From Haemaphysalis longicornis (taxonomy: Eukaryota; Arthropoda; Arachnida; Ixodida; Ixodidae), in the NCBI GenBank assembly GCA_013339765.2, contig CM023452.1, positions 161,335,942-161,399,941 of the forward strand: DNA of 64,000 nt, read 5' to 3'. The notes under the pieces are model-generated. The model searched no databases. It was not told the DNA's origin and saw only the letters and a program-made list of their open reading frames with translations. Positions within the stretch are counted from its first letter, which is position 1. Each line of letters opens with the position of its first letter. Of this stretch, positions 54,241-64,000 are shown piece by piece. Made by a program: the position numbers and the translations under genes.

Positions 54241-54606
54241 TCAAAGGGTACGAGAGACATCTTCGCGGATGAAAGAGCGCCGACTCCACCTATGCATGAT
54301 GCCACGGACGTATGACACCGATGAATTCCTTGAATCCAGAACTTACAAGTTTGTTGCAGTATTTGTGGGTCCAGAATAGGCCTATTGCTAAAGCGCAGGC
54401 TCCTGGAATCCACCTTGTTTACGTTATCTGTTCTACCAGTTCCTCTGTCCTGCTAGGTAGGATCGCCAAACGATGTTACATTTTACTCGCTGCAGTTTTC
54501 ACACTTGACATTGCAGCGGCACTCTTAAACATACTTATTGTACAACGAAAGCATCGTCTTTCAGCTGCCAACTTATTTATTCTATTCTTATGACTATATT
54601 TCCATT

Positions 54607-55765
54607 TCATAGCTCCACAGAGTGCTGGCCTGACTCGACGAATGGACACTTGCATTCTCCCGAGGCGCTAGAACTAAGCACTGCTGCAGTTGGAGGCATG
54701 CGGAAGCCTTTCCTGCCATCTTTGGACTTTGGGTGACCTTGGTCCCTTCTGCGGTTCATCCCACTCCGTTCTCTGTGCTCTACTTCAATCATAAGGTGGA
54801 ACAAAAGCGCTTCAAGCTCACCATCCAGGGATTCAAGGGTCACAGCAGTTCCGGCGACCAAAGACCCACCGCCTGAAAGGTCTGACCTGTGCAAACTCAG
54901 TAGTGTCTGTCGGTGGTAACCAAATACGATGTCTGATGGCGATTCTCTCAGAAGCACGTGTGGGAAGAAACCTTCAGTGCTGCCAGACCACGCATGGGAC
55001 ACTGCATGTGGTCCAGCAGTCGCTGAAGCCCGCCAACATCATTCGATTACACCACTGAAGGGAGCGATCGAAGCTGGAGCAGATATTCCTGTACAATCCA
55101 GTGTGACATCAAAACGTCTGCCAAAGCATCTCACTGAAACAAGAATATCCACGGCGTCTGGATAACATCGGTTGCAGACTGGCAATGGATGCAGCAGCTG
55201 ATCCATCCAGCAGCGACCAAAGGTAATAAAACTACTTTCCATTCTTCAGGCTGGGATTTTCGGGGATGGCTACCTTAAACTGCGTCCAAAAGCTGAGCCA
55301 CTGGCAGAACTCGCCATTTATTGTTTGGAGCTGCAGCGTTGGAAACTTCATGGAGCTTTCGTGGAGATGACGGTCACCACTCTGAGAATCCACCACAGAA
55401 GGTGCTTAAGCTGTCGATCCCGGCAGGGGCTGACCCTTCCGTAGCGATTTCTTCTTAGCCTTTAGCTGGCCCACGATGTCTTTGGCGGCGTCATCATATC
55501 TCATAATTGCGTCGAACTCCGCCCCGAACTCGACCTCAGATAAACATTTTCTACTTCTGCATTCAGCTTGCTCAACTCATCGTTGTTTGAATACAGCCGC
55601 TTCATGAGTGAGCCTGAGGTTTCCACATCAGAAGCATTCAACGCCGCCTTCGCTTCATTTATAAGCCTTGTATTTTGCTGCCAACGAGCTCTTCTCTTTA
55701 TTTTCAGCTTGTGCCAGCATTCTTTGGCAAGTACAGCCGCAAATCTGGCCATAATAAAAAAATGC
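54607..55765 (-). pseudogene. BEL/Pao gag remnant
   Basis: N-terminal helical segment KRRARWQQNTRLINEAKAAL...LMKRLYSNNDELSKLNAEVE (about 55700-55560). Then the DUF1759-type core: QTINGEFCQWLSFWTQFKVA (about 55340-55280) and FYYLWSLLDGSAAASIASLQ (about 55240-55180). A later part is HVQ/HMQC-type, KVSSHTCF and DIVFGYHRQTLLSLHRSDLS (about 54945-54880). It ends with a zinc-knuckle remnant, CKCPFVESGQHSVEL, where two Cys/His positions are lost. At least four frame changes and several stops. Confidence 0.7.
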
Positions 55766-56139
55766 AATACCTAATACATGCTAAATAAACACATATTTAG
55801 ACAAATTAACATGCGTCTTTATTATACTCGTATCTTCAGACTCGATAAGAAAAACGTGACGTAATGCACTATTTGGGCATTTAGAAAAGGCCCTGGAATT
55901 CTGCATTTTCTGTCACATTGCCTATATTATCCCTATTTAGATGTCTTTCTAGCAAAGCCTTCCGGCTTAGTGAAGGTGGCTTTACAGGGCTGGATTTAAA
56001 TCCCTCCACTGGGATGTGTTCTGTAACCTATAAACCAAATACAGAGAAACTTAGTGGGTTAGCCTAGATACAGGAAGCCCCAACTAGTATTATAGTCAAT
56101 ACATGTCCACTGTAGACATGTCGCCCTTTTGGCCACTGT
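55766..56139. other. No gene seen
   Basis: AT-rich stretch between the BEL/Pao remnant and the LTR-like repeat of gypsy element B. A BEL 5' leader could be here, but no LTR pair was recognised. Confidence 0.4.
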
Positions 56140-56815
56140 TGTGCAAGAGCTCCCGGAACCAATTTCGTTGCACTGGGCAACGCGCCAACAGCAGGGCCGA
56201 TTCACGCATCGTCTAAACCGGACCAAACCGCCCGCGGCCGGCGGGCGAAGACGAGAAACGCCGCAAAGTAGCTTCTACTTTTGCGTCGCGGCGGCTAGGC
56301 CAAATCGTGCATCGGTGAACTACCGGCGACCGACATGCAGCCGCACGCCTAGAGGCGGTTTCAAGGAGATGGCACGGCCATCGGCCTCCCTTTCCCCAGC
56401 CTGGCGGCTCGGCTGACGCAACCGCTTCGCTTCCATTCGTCGTATTTCAAACTTCAAGCCAGCGTATTTCAAACTTCAAGCCAGCAAGTGTCCTGATTGC
56501 AGCGATTCAAACTTCTCGGGGCTCCAACGGACTTCTGGGGGTATAAAACCCGCCCGGGGAATTTCTCGGCGGAATTCTCCAGTGACATTCTTCGGCGGCA
56601 TTCTCCGGCGACATTCACCAGCGACATTCTCCGGCGGCATTCTCCCGAGGCACGAAGTGGAAAGGTGCTGTTGCCTTGGTGCGAGCCATGTAACCTTTGC
56701 TTACCGTTGTACGTACTGTATATAAATGTTGCTTCAACTTTTCGTCGGCTCGAGAAATTCATCGCTGTGCTCTGCACCGCGTCGATAGCAGACGGAGCAA
56801 GGTAACGCCGCTACA
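56140..56815 (+). repeat. LTR-like repeat, left copy (element B)
   Basis: Begins TGTGCAAGAGCTCCCGG. Contains gggtataaaacccgcccgg (TATA box 56542-56548), a 13-bp tandem (56568-56645), ctgtatataaatgttgcttc, and ends near gccgctaca. Homology to the right copy continues ~80 bp past this end into ggtgac-rich leader sequence, so the border is uncertain. Confidence 0.75.
56568..56645. repeat. 13-bp tandem repeat in LTR, six units
   Basis: Units such as ggcggcattctcc, agcgacattctcc and ggcgacattcacc repeat without gaps directly downstream of the TATA box. The right LTR has five more diverged units at 60481-60545. Confidence 0.9.
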
Positions 56816-57189
56816 CCGGTGACTGCACACGGATTGCCAGTCGCAACAGTGGTGACAGCGTCGGGATGGCTGGTTCATAACATTGGTGACAACCTGGAGG
56901 CGAGTCACAACCTTGGTGACTGCGGTGGGATGCCAAGGTGCAACATTGGATGGCAGCTGCGGGATCGACCAGCAACGCTACTGCCTAGTGTGGTAAGCGC
57001 TGAATATTTTTTCTCAGTTCACCAGACTTCTCTAGCACATGTCATGGTAGTTTAGTGAAGGGCTTTGTGAAGCACTTAAATTGCTTTGACTGTTTCAAGC
57101 CTAGAAAATGTGTGTTTAAATCAGAGCTACTGCCGAGGGTGTAACAAAGGAGCGTAGAGAATTACTAGCGCGTGCCTTATTAGTAACTC

Positions 57190-58670
57190 AATAGTATCCA
57201 GACGGCAAGAAAATTCCAACTCGGGCAAGCAGCAAGAGGCTAGTGCAAACGATGGAGGTTCTTAACGTGTAGGAACTAGGCCTCGACTTAGGCCCTACGA
57301 AACGGAAGCATGCGAACTTTGAGATCAATTGGAAGGAGAACGTGACGGCTGAGGAAGTCGAAGAGGCGGCCGAAGAAAAAGAGCCCTGTGACAGCGAAGA
57401 GACGGAACGGTACAAGCGGATGCAGAAAGCTGAAAGGCGGGAACGGAGATAGCAAGCCGAAAGGCAGAAGCTGAGGGAGGAAGCCGAAGGGTTGGTACGG
57501 AAGCAGCTATCCGAAATGGAACTGGAGTTCATGAAGTGTGAGATGGAGCTTCGGGAGCGCTCGCCAGCCCCTAGCGTGACTTCGCCAACAGTTCAGGCGA
57601 GTGGTCCTAGAAGTCGTGACCGAAGGCTGCCGTTCATTGTGGAGAGGTCGGGGCCATAAGACGGAGCATTCGAGGGCAAACGCGAAGCGACCGCACTCGT
57701 ATTCTCGGACAGAGAAGCGACCTAGGAAAACGAGAAGGGCGCAGAGGCAGAAGAGCCGCTTCGAAATTAGGATTTCGGAACGCGCACACAGTCCGCGAGT
57801 AGCGGCCAGTGCATGACACTCGCGAGTTCGCATGCGGGGAAGCTGTCGCAGAAACTTGACTCTTTCCCGTCGAGCGAAACGCGAAAGGAAGCTGAGAAGC
57901 GTAGGCCGAACTACGAGCCGACCGAAGACTCTCGCGGTAGGTTAGTGGAACCACCAGCAGCAGAACTGGGTTGCGTGAAATGCTTCCGTAGAAAAACGCA
58001 GCGGGCGAGACGAACAGTACGTTGTCACCGGTTTCTGATCAGCTGTTGCCTGAAAACGAGTTCAAGGTCGAAGCGCTGCCGAGAAAGAAATCCAGTGAGC
58101 TGTAGCAAACGACTCTAGCAGAGGGAGTACCGCCATCTCGGAGAGCAAAGGGGTACTTAGGCGAGATAACGGACTTGCTGAGACGTCCGTTAGTGGGCCG
58201 TAGGTAGCGCTGATCGCGTTCATGTTTCGGTCTCGGGTTCAACGATAACGGCAGAATGCTGAGAATAGGGGAGGCCTTGGAGACGGCTTCCAACCGTAGC
58301 GCGCACAGTGCTCGCAATAGCGAGGTTTGGCGAAATAGTTTAAACTGAGAGGCTCGCCAGACAAAGCAGCACGAGCCCCCGGAAACAGGTGTTCCTTCGG
58401 GTGCGAGCTCAAACTCCGGCGATGTTGTGGCAAAGCCTGCGAGCAGGAGAACACGAAATACGCGCGATAAACGAGGCCTGAGGAGTGAGCGTACAAAAAG
58501 CTCTGGAAGAAGCTTAGTGGAGCCGCCGACTGCCGAAGCGGGTTGCGTCATCCCCATTGGCGGGGAAAATCAGCTGCTCGCTGTTTGCGAGCTGAACTCC
58601 ATGTCTCCAGTTCTCGACGACTTGCTTGAAATGAAATTGGGTCATTTTCCCCACATTCCTAGCCAGTGAG
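57190..58670 (+). pseudogene. gag/protease-region remnant of element B
   Basis: Charged stretch rich in Glu/Arg/Lys (about 57300-57500: KENVTAEEVEEAAEEKEPCD, then RREREIASRKAEAEGGSRR in shifted frames), as in SCAN-type gag N-termini. Duplicated-looking blocks (GRLVEPPAAELGC near 57945 and GRSLVEPPTAEAGC near 58508) share wording. NSMSPVLDDLLEMKLGHF near 58600 may be pol-proximal. Too broken for firm domain borders. Confidence 0.5.
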
Positions 58671-58679
58671 CGAAGGCAC

Positions 58680-58870
58680 TCATTGCGAAAGCGGAAGTTA
58701 AGAACTCTCAGCTTTAAGCGAAAGCGCGATTGGGAGGCATGCGTTCCGGCCGCTATGTTGGCTTTGAAGTCAGCTCCGCACACGATTACGGCCGTCAGCT
58801 TTGCGAGGCTTGTATATGACCGGGGAAAGAGAAAGCGTTCTAATGAGAAAACAAGCCATTGGGGAAGGGC
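58680..58870 (+). pseudogene. Integrase C-terminal fragment of element B
   Basis: SFKRKRDWEACVPAAMLALK then SAPHTITAVSFARLVYDR (about 58707-58820) corresponds to the integrase end, DWE-x-x-x-P-x-x-x-F-A-x-R-x-x-P-H-x-x-T-G-F-S-P-A-E-L-V-Y-G-R, with several substitutions. It precedes the RT fragment by only ~50 bases, so the RT N-terminus is deleted. Confidence 0.7.
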
Positions 58871-58889
58871 TAGTTGTAACGCAGCGTTC

Positions 58890-59560
58890 GTTTCCCGTTC
58901 GGAACATTCCGTCCCCTGATGTTGAGCTTGTGTATCAAAAGCGTGCCTTATGGTCTCTCGAAACTAAAGGATCGGGTGTTTCGTGGCCTGTCTGAGTACG
59001 CGCTCCTTTACCTGGACGATGCCGCAAGCTTTTCTAGCACACGGGAGGAGCACGAGAGCACTTAGAGTCGTGCTGAGCTGGCTCAAAGGAGCAGTCCTAT
59101 CAGTCAAACAATCGAGTTTAACATAGGTTGCGCCGAAGTGACGTGGTAGCGCGGCCGACGAAGCTGGTCAGTAATCAAAGTAGTTGCAGTTGTAAACGAT
59201 CGTCTACCAACGACTAAGTGCGAGATAAGGGCTTTCTTGGGTTTGAAGGGATATTATCAGTCTCCTGGGAGAGATTACTCCACACTGGCGTGTCCTTTAA
59301 CTTGTCCTCTTAGACGGACGGAGCCAGTTAAGGTAGAATTGGATTCAGGGAATGAGGACGCGTTTCAAACGCTGAAACGAGCCTTGAGCGTGCAGCCAGT
59401 TATAATGCCCCCCCCCCACCCCCTACTCCATTTGAAAGGGTTCAGTGATTCATTGCGATGCGAGCGATCGTGCCTCTACTATGCCAACAGGATGCGAACG
59501 GCCGGGAACGACCCCCTGCCCGGTCTGGATAACAGGTACAGCCCTGATTTGCTCTCGTAG
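58890..59560 (+). pseudogene. RT and RNase H fragment of element B
   Basis: GTFRPLMLSLCIKSVPYGLS then DRVFRGLSEYALLYLDDAAS (about 58905-59030, changing frame) contains the YLDD catalytic motif. GLKGYYQSPGRDYSTLACPL (about 59240-59300) and NEDAFQTLKRALSVQPVI (about 59350-59405) are the RT-RNase H connection. VIHCDASDRAS (about 59443-59475) carries the first RNase H Asp. Homology is lost after ~59520. Confidence 0.75.
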
Positions 59561-60089
59561 TCGATTATTTCCTCCCCGCGTGATTTCAACTAATCAGTCT
59601 TTGTTGTCATTTCATGTCGTGTGTTACGTTTGACACATGGTGTGAGTTCTTATTTTAAGGATAGCGCGTCCCGCAATGGTACTATTGGGGTAGAGGGTCC
59701 AAAAGTTTGGATAGACACATAGCTAAGAGAGTTTATGACGTTTTTGGAGTCTGGTGTTCTGACGCAGGACAGAGCGTGCTTGCTTGAGCTTGGTGTTGCC
59801 TGTCGTCGGCCGGTTCTCTGCAAGCTGCAGAATGATGGGAAACCCGTGCTGAGAAACGAGACCGGAAGAGCCGAGCGAAGCTTGTCGAGACAACTGGGCA
59901 GCACGACCCTGTACCTGTGATCCGGACCGGGCAGGTGGTACCTAGTCATGGAAATGGGAGTGGTGAAGCCGCCCTTTTCCTGTAGCACTGGAGGAGAACC
60001 TGGATGATCCTGGCGAACGAGCACGCCCGGCATACGAGCCACGTAGAGGCAGCTATTTTTCCGGCCGCATTGCGTGGCGGCGAGGCTGT

Positions 60090-60715
60090 TGTACCAGATC
60101 GCCCGGTCCAAAATTCGTTGCACGAGGCAAAGCGCCAACAGAGGCGCCGAATCACGCCTCGCCCAAACCGGACCAAACCGCGCGCGGCCGACGGGCCAAG
60201 ACTCGAGCGCCGCAAAGTCGCCTTCCCTTTTGCATCGTGGCGGCTCGGCCGAATCATGCATCGGGTGAAGGACTGGCAACCTACATGCACACACGCCTGG
60301 AGGAAGGTTCGAGGAGACGACGTGGGCGTCGCCCTCCATTTGCCCATCATGGCGGCTGGGCTCACGCAACCGCTTCGCTTCCATTCATCGGATTTGAAAC
60401 TTCACCCAGCGAGAGTCCTGATTGGAGCGATTCAATTTTCTCGGGTATCCAACAGACCTCCTAGGGTATAAAACCCGCCCGGAGGCATTCTTCGGTGGCA
60501 TTCTCCAGCGACAATTTCCGGCAAAAGTCTTCGGCTGCACTTTTCGGAGGGACCGAGTGGAGACCTGCTGTCGCCTAGGTGCGAGCAATGTAACGTTTGT
60601 TTACCTTTGTATGTACTGTATATAAATGTTGCTTCAACTTTTCGTCACCTCAACAACTTCATCGCTCTGCTCTGTGCCACGTCGATAGCGGACGGAGCAA
60701 GGCAACGCCGCTACA
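60090..60715 (+). repeat. LTR-like repeat, right copy (element B)
   Basis: Begins TGTACCAGATCGCCCGG. TATA box at 60467-60473, five 13-bp units, tgtatataaatgttgcttca, ends near gccgctaca. Homology to the left copy extends to about 60800, including the ggtgac-rich leader. This copy may therefore be a 5' LTR of a lost second element, or the LTR may end later than marked. A 244-codon minus-strand frame across its edge (59650-60384) is not a gene. Confidence 0.75.
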
Positions 60716-60810
60716 CCGGTGACTGAGCTCGGATGACCAGTCGTAACACTGGGGACATCGTCGGGATGGCTAGTTCCCAACATTGATGAGAAGCTGTCGA
60801 CGTGACAAGT

Positions 60811-61437
60811 ACAGGTCGACGCACATCAGCAACGAAAGCAATACAGCTGCTCCTACGGGCCCATTGCCATCCAGAACAGTCAATGTCACGCACGGCACCT
60901 ACCCACTGAGTAACTCTGTCCACACAAAAAGCATTCCCAGAAGCTAATAATTTTGACACCACTTTTTCAGGAGTTACAAAGCACAGCTCGACATTTGCTT
61001 TTTCACAACCGTGGTTAATGTAATAGATGCTCACCCCAGAACAGTTGCTTAACATAGTGGCAGCAACGACGACAGTATGCTAAAACGATCTGTTTTTTGA
61101 CGCAGAGACTTGTCAGCTTGATAGGATCCCCGCTGTGCGCAGGTGCCGTTCCTGATTTGAGCGCTGCATTATCTTCTGCCAACTGGCCACCAGGGGGCCA
61201 ACGCAAGCAGTCAATGTCAGCATGGGCTCCGGAGGTTTCGTTCCAACGAGAAGAAAATAACCCTTTGTTCGACAAACGAAGCTCAGTACCGGATCGCGGA
61301 ACTCACAAAGATCACGGGGATACCAGATTTGCCACCATGAGTCAATATTTTAGGATTTTATCACCATTCGAAGTTCGGATGCGGCGGTCGCACGCTAAGC
61401 CTACTTGGAGCAAGATTGAGACTGGCGCGGTTCCGCG
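60811..61437. other. No certain gene
   Basis: Open frames on the minus strand (60711-61055 and 61015-61275) without recognised family. The right part may be the 5' untranslated region of LINE D. Confidence 0.4.
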
Positions 61438-62992
61438 ATGCCGTCGCCAGCGGTCATAGAGGAGACACATTCAAACGATAACGCGGCACCCCTGACGGGA
61501 GAAAATGGCATGGATATCGAAGATGAGGCTGAAAACTCAAGCGCAGCGGACACCCCAGAAGATTGTATCCACGTCGTCAGTAAATACACGAAGAAGAAGG
61601 CCCAGAAACTGACGGAGATGGAGTAGCAGACAGCCTCGTTCCCGAGATAGAAAAAATCCAGAGTACCAAACAAATCACGCCCCCAAAACCACCGCCATTC
61701 CCCAAGAACGACTTAGAGATGGTCATCTGCCCCAAAGACGGCCTTGACTTCAGAAATCAACATGCAGCTACGCTCTCCAACAGCCTTCTCTCCGCAGCAA
61801 GACTCACGTGGAAGCAGGCCCACCTGCGTGTTTTTATTGATCACTATCAGAACATCATGACCGTCAGCAGACCACACGGGCAAGCAGCAGGGGTACTCAG
61901 TACAGTTATTCAGCTCAAAATTCAAGAGAAAACATAAGGCGTAAGCCTCTACGGACTCTAACCGCATGACTGCTTCAATGGGGTCATACACGACGTACCC
62001 GATCACTACACCCCGGAAGACATCCTAGGAGACCTTTGGCTACCAGGAAATGAATTCATGGCGTGTAGAAGACTCGGAAAGACCAACTCCGTCGTCGTTA
62101 CAATACTGGGCTCCAAAGTGACATTATATGTTTACTACAAGGGGGCAGAAACCCGCTGCTACATCTACACGAAGGCGGTCCCATACTGCTTCACGTGCCA
62201 CAAACTCGAACACCGCGCGGACGTGTGCCCACCCCTACTGTGGTGGCCAGCTGCAAATGTGGACTGCACAATTCTCAGCAAGGACACCTGTCCAACCCCA
62301 CCTGTGCTCTCTGCCAAGGCAGTCACCTAACGGCTGACAAGGAGTGCAAACAACGATTCAAGGAGCCCTATATACTCAGGAACAAGAAATGGGAGAGCGA
62401 ACACAACCCACGACAGGAAGACATCACCCGAAGATCCAGAAGCAAGTCCAGGGGCAAAGAAGCAGGCTACCAGGCCGCGTCCAGGTCCCAGTCATTTCCG
62501 GGTCTCTGCAGCGGCAATAATTGGAGCCGTTCGAAATCCAAAGCACCTGTTGATCGGGCCAACAACGAGGGAAGCAAGATCAATCAGGTGAGCTGGGCCA
62601 ATCTTCTCACTCCCACTGCTCGCCCCCCTGAAACAACCTGTAGTGATTGTGCAAAGCTACAACAGGAAATTAAAGCATTACGCGCTGAGCTACACACTCT
62701 TAAATGTTTAATACCACAGGAACAACCTCTCTCCACAGCTAAACTAAACACTCCGCTCAGCGACAAAAAACGCAAGATAGAATCTGCCCCGAAATCAGAC
62801 CCTCCCTCCAACACTTCAAGCGCACCAGACATGGCACAATCCGGGACCATAGCTGAGCTGCTACAAGCATTCGACCAAGTTGCCAATCGTATGAGGGAAA
62901 AATATCACAGCCTGTCGGCACAAATAAGTGAGCTATCTACTCAGCAACAACAAACCGTTAAGCAGATAAACGCTCGTTTAGATAAGCTCTAA
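61438..62992 (+). pseudogene. LINE copy D ORF1 (zinc-knuckle protein)
   Basis: Nucleic-acid-binding protein of the LINE ribonucleoprotein. ATG at 61438 gives an acidic start (TGENGMDIEDEAENSSAADT) that breaks at 61626. A middle fold follows (LTWKQAHLRVFIDHYQN, GVIHDVPDHYTPEDILGDLW, LYVYYKGAETRCYIYTK). Then come three Cys/His knuckles: CFTCHKLEHRADVC (about 62189-62230), a CKCGLHN-type one and CALCQGSHLTADKEC (about 62298-62342). Next is an Arg/Ser-rich segment (RRSRSKSRGKEAG) and VSWANLLTPTA. A coiled coil is likely at the end (CAKLQQEIKALRAELHTLKC and ISELSTQQQQTVKQINARLD). The final 265-codon frame is intact. The upstream part has about three frame changes. Confidence 0.8.
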
Positions 62993-63095
62993 GCCTAACA
63001 GCTATCAATCCTTGTTCGTCTGGACAGAAAAGAAAAACCGTATCAACGCCCAAGATCCACCGATGCAACCAAGATAGAACTGTCCATCATCAACA

Positions 63096-64000
63096 TTGGC
63101 TAGCACCAGGACACGCAACCCCCACACCCTCCGCATCTGGCAGTGGAATTGTAGAGGATACAAGAGAAAGCAAGGACTTCGGCATCAATACATTGGCTCC
63201 GTTGATCAGCCCCCAGATGTTATTGCCCTACAAGAAACTTACGCCACTGTCAAGCTTCCTGGCTACATTACGCACACCACGAAAGAAGGTCGAGATGTCT
63301 GCACCCTCGTCATAAAGGAAAATATTGCCGTCAAACACATCCTCACTGCAAGCGAGCACGATCACACCTTTAAGGAACTAATCACCCAGAAAACCAGCAA
63401 AGAACGCAATACTTTCATTCTCAATGTTTACGGTAACCCAAAGAATAAAAGAGACGGTCTGGGTTCTCTCTTCCACCAGGTGATTCTGAAAGCGGGCACA
63501 AGCCCCCTCCTTATAATAAGAGACCTCACTGCAGCTCATCCTGTCTGGGGGTACTCGTACTTTAACAAGCGAGGAAAAGAAGTCGCAGACTGTATGGATG
63601 AAGAGAGCTTGACGCTACTCACTAATCCCGCCGAACCAACAAGAGTGGGGAAAAGCGTCTCGCGGGATACTTGCCCCGACATCACTCTCGCTAAAAACGC
63701 CCCCACAACTCCTTTCACAATCTGGAGGAAAACCTTGGGAGTGACCACATGATAATCGAGACTGAGCTTCAGGGATCCCTCTCCCGAAGGCATCTAGAAA
63801 GCTCGAATCACAATTTGGCATAGTTTAAGGGAAAGCCGGCAACAAACTCCGAAGGACCCCATCATAGACATCAAAAATTGGGCACAGAAACTGCGATAAG
63901 ACATTAAGAACCACACCAGAGTCCTCCAAACCACCACCCAGACCCCAGCTATAGACAGCCATCTCTTTAATTTGTTGGAAGCTCGGCACAGCCTCACTAG
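63096..64000 (+). pseudogene. LINE copy D ORF2, endonuclease part
   Basis: IWQWNCRGYKRKQGLRHQYI (about 63136-63195), PPDVIALQETYATVKLPGY (catalytic Glu), FILNVYGNPKNKRDG, then LLIIRDLTAAHPVWGYSYFN where the family has GDFNAPH. The catalytic Asp/Asn pair is lost. SRDTCPDITLAKN and, after a frameshift near 63735, LGSDHMIIET complete the fold. The expected start ATGGCTAGC reads attggctagc (63094-63102), so the start codon appears damaged. The linker continues in other frames (HTRVLQTTTQTPAIDSHLFN, about 63910-63970) to the end of the window. RT is outside. Confidence 0.8.

Larger units (their letters stand above)
53830..55765 (-). mobile_element. Decayed BEL/Pao element, gag to protease
   Basis: On the minus strand, BEL/Pao gag fragments run from 55765 to about 54610 and protease-region fragments from about 54240 to 53830. 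All are frame-broken and colinear with known BEL/Pao polyproteins. No LTRs, RT or integrase found around it. This copy is unrelated in position to the BEL insertion at 22939-26251. Confidence 0.7.
56140..60810 (+). mobile_element. Decayed Ty3/gypsy element B (integrase before RT)
   Basis: Two direct LTR-like repeats (from 56140 and from 60090) flank a ~3.2-kb internal region. It holds a charged gag remnant, an integrase C-terminal fragment, an RT with YLDD, and the start of RNase H, in that order. Integrase before RT is the reverse of ordinary gypsy order and fits GMR1-type elements. All frames are broken. Confidence 0.75.
61438..64000 (+). mobile_element. I-group LINE, copy D (runs off the window)
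   Basis: Best preserved 5' half of the LINE family: ORF1 from ATG at 61438 to TAA at 62990, a ~100-base gap, then ORF2 endonuclease from about 63096 to the window end. Fewer breaks than copies A, B and C, but still frameshifts. Confidence 0.85.

Noticed and set aside
59650..60384. 244-codon minus-strand open frame
   Set aside because: Crosses from the element B interior into its right LTR. The homologous left LTR has no matching frame.

Overview
This is an arthropod nuclear window, most likely from a hard tick (Ixodida). There is no prokaryotic gene organisation: no operons, no ribosome binding sites and no long host ORFs. Nearly everything recognisable is a transposable element. The assignment to ticks is an inference from the mixture of element families (Ty3/gypsy gags of the SCAN-like type, an I-group LINE family with RNase H, BEL/Pao, RTE, a tRNA-derived SINE whose body I associate with tick genomes). 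It rests on no host marker gene.

Layout. 1-2201: AT-rich, no gene. 2202-5710: truncated Ty3/gypsy element A with two ~600-bp LTRs, gag, protease and the integrase zinc finger. 5711-12215: very old I-group LINE copy A, split by a 1.1-kb terminal-inverted-repeat element (9813-10940). 12216-20150: mostly single-copy-looking DNA, with two candidate host exons on the minus strand (12240-12449 and 18182-18285), a 629-bp pogo/Tigger deletion derivative (14816-15444) and SINE pieces. 20150-29150: LINE copy B, interrupted by a 3.3-kb BEL/Pao insertion (22939-26251) that has a 5-bp target duplication and three LTRs. 29840-44100: a satellite-rich block holding an 18-bp minisatellite, a ~133-bp satellite, LINE copy C inserted in that satellite (30841-36870), a candidate terminal exon (38844-38986), a 5'-truncated RTE, an inverted satellite array and a second 18-bp minisatellite. 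45092-49741: a structurally intact, apparently very young CsRn1-like Ty3/gypsy element on the minus strand, with identical 354-bp LTRs, a 4-bp target duplication, open gag and pol, and a GGGAAAC heptamer at the gag-pol overlap. 51480-51755: SINE. 53830-55765: decayed BEL/Pao gag-protease on the minus strand. 56140-60800: decayed Ty3/gypsy element B with two LTR-like repeats and domain order integrase then RT. 61438-64000: LINE copy D, running off the window end.

The four LINE copies (A, B, C, D) are members of one family: zinc-knuckle ORF1; endonuclease, RT and RNase H in ORF2. All four have frameshifts and stops. Nested insertions give relative ages: LINE A is older than its TIR element, LINE B is older than the BEL insertion, and the satellite is older than LINE C. 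Only the gypsy element at 45-50 kb looks capable of current activity. The host coding content I can argue for is limited to three short exons, each supported only by open frame and splice-like borders. I saw no novel multi-gene system. The most unusual items are the three-LTR BEL composite, the frameshift-type gag-pol junction of the young gypsy, and the inverted satellite arrays.
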